Below, piece after piece: positions 63,079-64,000 of a DNA stretch of 64,000 bases. This stretch comes from Hippopus hippopus (Eukaryota > Mollusca > Bivalvia > Cardiida > Cardiidae): assembly GCA_946811185.2 (NCBI GenBank), contig OX328110.1, positions 10,582,516-10,646,515 of the forward strand. The letters are read 5' to 3'. The notes under the pieces are model-generated. The model was not told the DNA's origin. It ran no database searches and was given only the letters and a program-made list of their open reading frames with translations. The number at the start of each line of letters is the position of its first letter. The first letter of the stretch is position 1. The translations under genes were made by a program, and so were the position numbers.

Positions 63079-64000
63079 GTATAATATTTTAATCATACAC
63101 ATGGTTAAAATGTTAATTAAAGCATACATATGGTTAAAAAACTAGCTCATTCGTAGATGGTCAAATTTGTGGTTAAAACCCAGCTCTCTCTATTTTATTA
63201 CTACTGACAAGCTTGTCCAGTTGCATTTTGGATAGCTTTGAAACATGTTTAACAATTGTTCTGGCTGACGAACAAATGTGATGCAATTGTGAACAAAATG
63301 TGTGAATTTCTTTTAACAAAGTGCTTGTGTAATTTGTATCCATTTACAAATAGGTGGGCTTATTTGTTTCCCCCACAAAACAATGTTGGGGTGTGGGTGA
63401 GTTAAATAGGAGTTACTTTTTTGGTTGGTCCAAGGACCATCCACCAGTTCTTTGCGTCTTTTTCAGCTCAATTTCCCAACAACTGTTGGACTTTTTTTAC
63501 TCAAATTTCATACATTTAAAATATGAAGCAAAGATATGCGTGTTGGATTTTGGTTAGATATTTATGATCGTAAGCTCTGCTGGCCAAAGGCTAGAAGACC
63601 TTGTGCGATGGCATGTTTCACGGCCTTCCATCTGTTTGTTTGTATTGGTTTTTACACCGTTTTGAACAATGTTCCAGTTATATCAAGGCGAATTTCACTT
63701 ATTAATGTGCTTCCTGGGTATCACTGGTACCAGGCAAAAGCTCTGAAATGTCTTGTCCAAGGACATACCCACATGACCAGAGGGGTGGTTTGGATTCAAA
63801 AGCATGACCCATTACTCATCAAAAAGTCTGCATTACGAATTTTATGTCCTAACCACTGCACCACAATATCAGATCCTCTTTCACAGATTGATCGTATTGT
63901 CATAAGGAAGATACCTTTTGAAATTTGGATGATTCTGTAGGAAAACAAGGAATAAGGGGCCTAATGGAAATGTTATGAAAATGTTCTCGTTAATGCAATA
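63079..64000. other. Intergenic with minus-strand SINE relic
   Basis: A degenerate reverse SINE lies at about 63650-63900 (TTCCAGTTATATCAAGGCGA, AAAGCTCTGAAATGTCTTGT, CCTAACCACTGCACCACAAT). Nothing else is supported. Confidence 0.5.

Overview
This window looks like nuclear DNA of a mollusc, most likely a heterodont bivalve. I infer this from low gene density, very high repeat load, tRNA-headed SINEs ending in a GTCGC..GATATGACTGAAATAATG-type tail, and several families of long palindromic repeats. I see no convincing single-copy host gene. Almost everything that can be annotated belongs to mobile elements.

Layout. (1) 1-16230: the right-hand part of a Maverick/Polinton-like DNA element (element A). 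It has a broken protein-primed-type DNA polymerase B, a two-knuckle zinc protein, small zinc and coiled-coil genes, and a repeat-rich right terminus. An intact-looking BEL/Pao LTR retrotransposon (10119-16023) sits inside that terminus. (2) 16231-44880: intergenic DNA with SINEs, foldback/MITE-like palindromes, minisatellites, a roughly 590-bp inverted repeat, a dead mariner-like transposon and a 196-bp satellite. (3) 45155-46747 continuing at 61927-62207: the end of an integrase chromodomain, an adenovirus-type protease and a fibre-like gene, remnants of a second and more conventional Maverick (element C). (4) 46748-61926: a complete 15,179-bp Maverick-like element (element B, close kin of A) inserted in the fibre-like gene of C. 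It has a 6-bp target duplication, AGT...ACT ends, inverted arms of about 3.6-4.4 kb and a terminal hairpin 9 nt from each tip. (5) 62300-64000: a 28-bp minisatellite and a SINE relic.

Elements A and B share a gene set that I do not recognise as a described system. PolB and a CCHC protein are transcribed divergently. Around them are small genes: a 68-aa zinc ribbon, a 220-aa basic protein, a 100-aa protein, a 104-aa coiled coil, a 77-aa acidic protein, a 46-aa membrane-type peptide and a 217-aa protein. B is bounded at both ends, yet shows no integrase, packaging ATPase, capsid or protease gene.

The main finding is how these genes are punctuated. Many small genes end in a hairpin with a 6-bp stem and TTTC loop followed by AACCA and a GAAAG element. 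This has the layout of the 3' end of replication-dependent histone mRNAs, and stem variants are compensated. Four of the small-gene promoters (six copies) carry TGACGTCA, TTTCCCGC (E2F-like), often CCAAT, and a TATA box. Together this suggests an element that ties expression to host S phase. PolB is broken differently in A and B, while several small proteins stay open in both copies.
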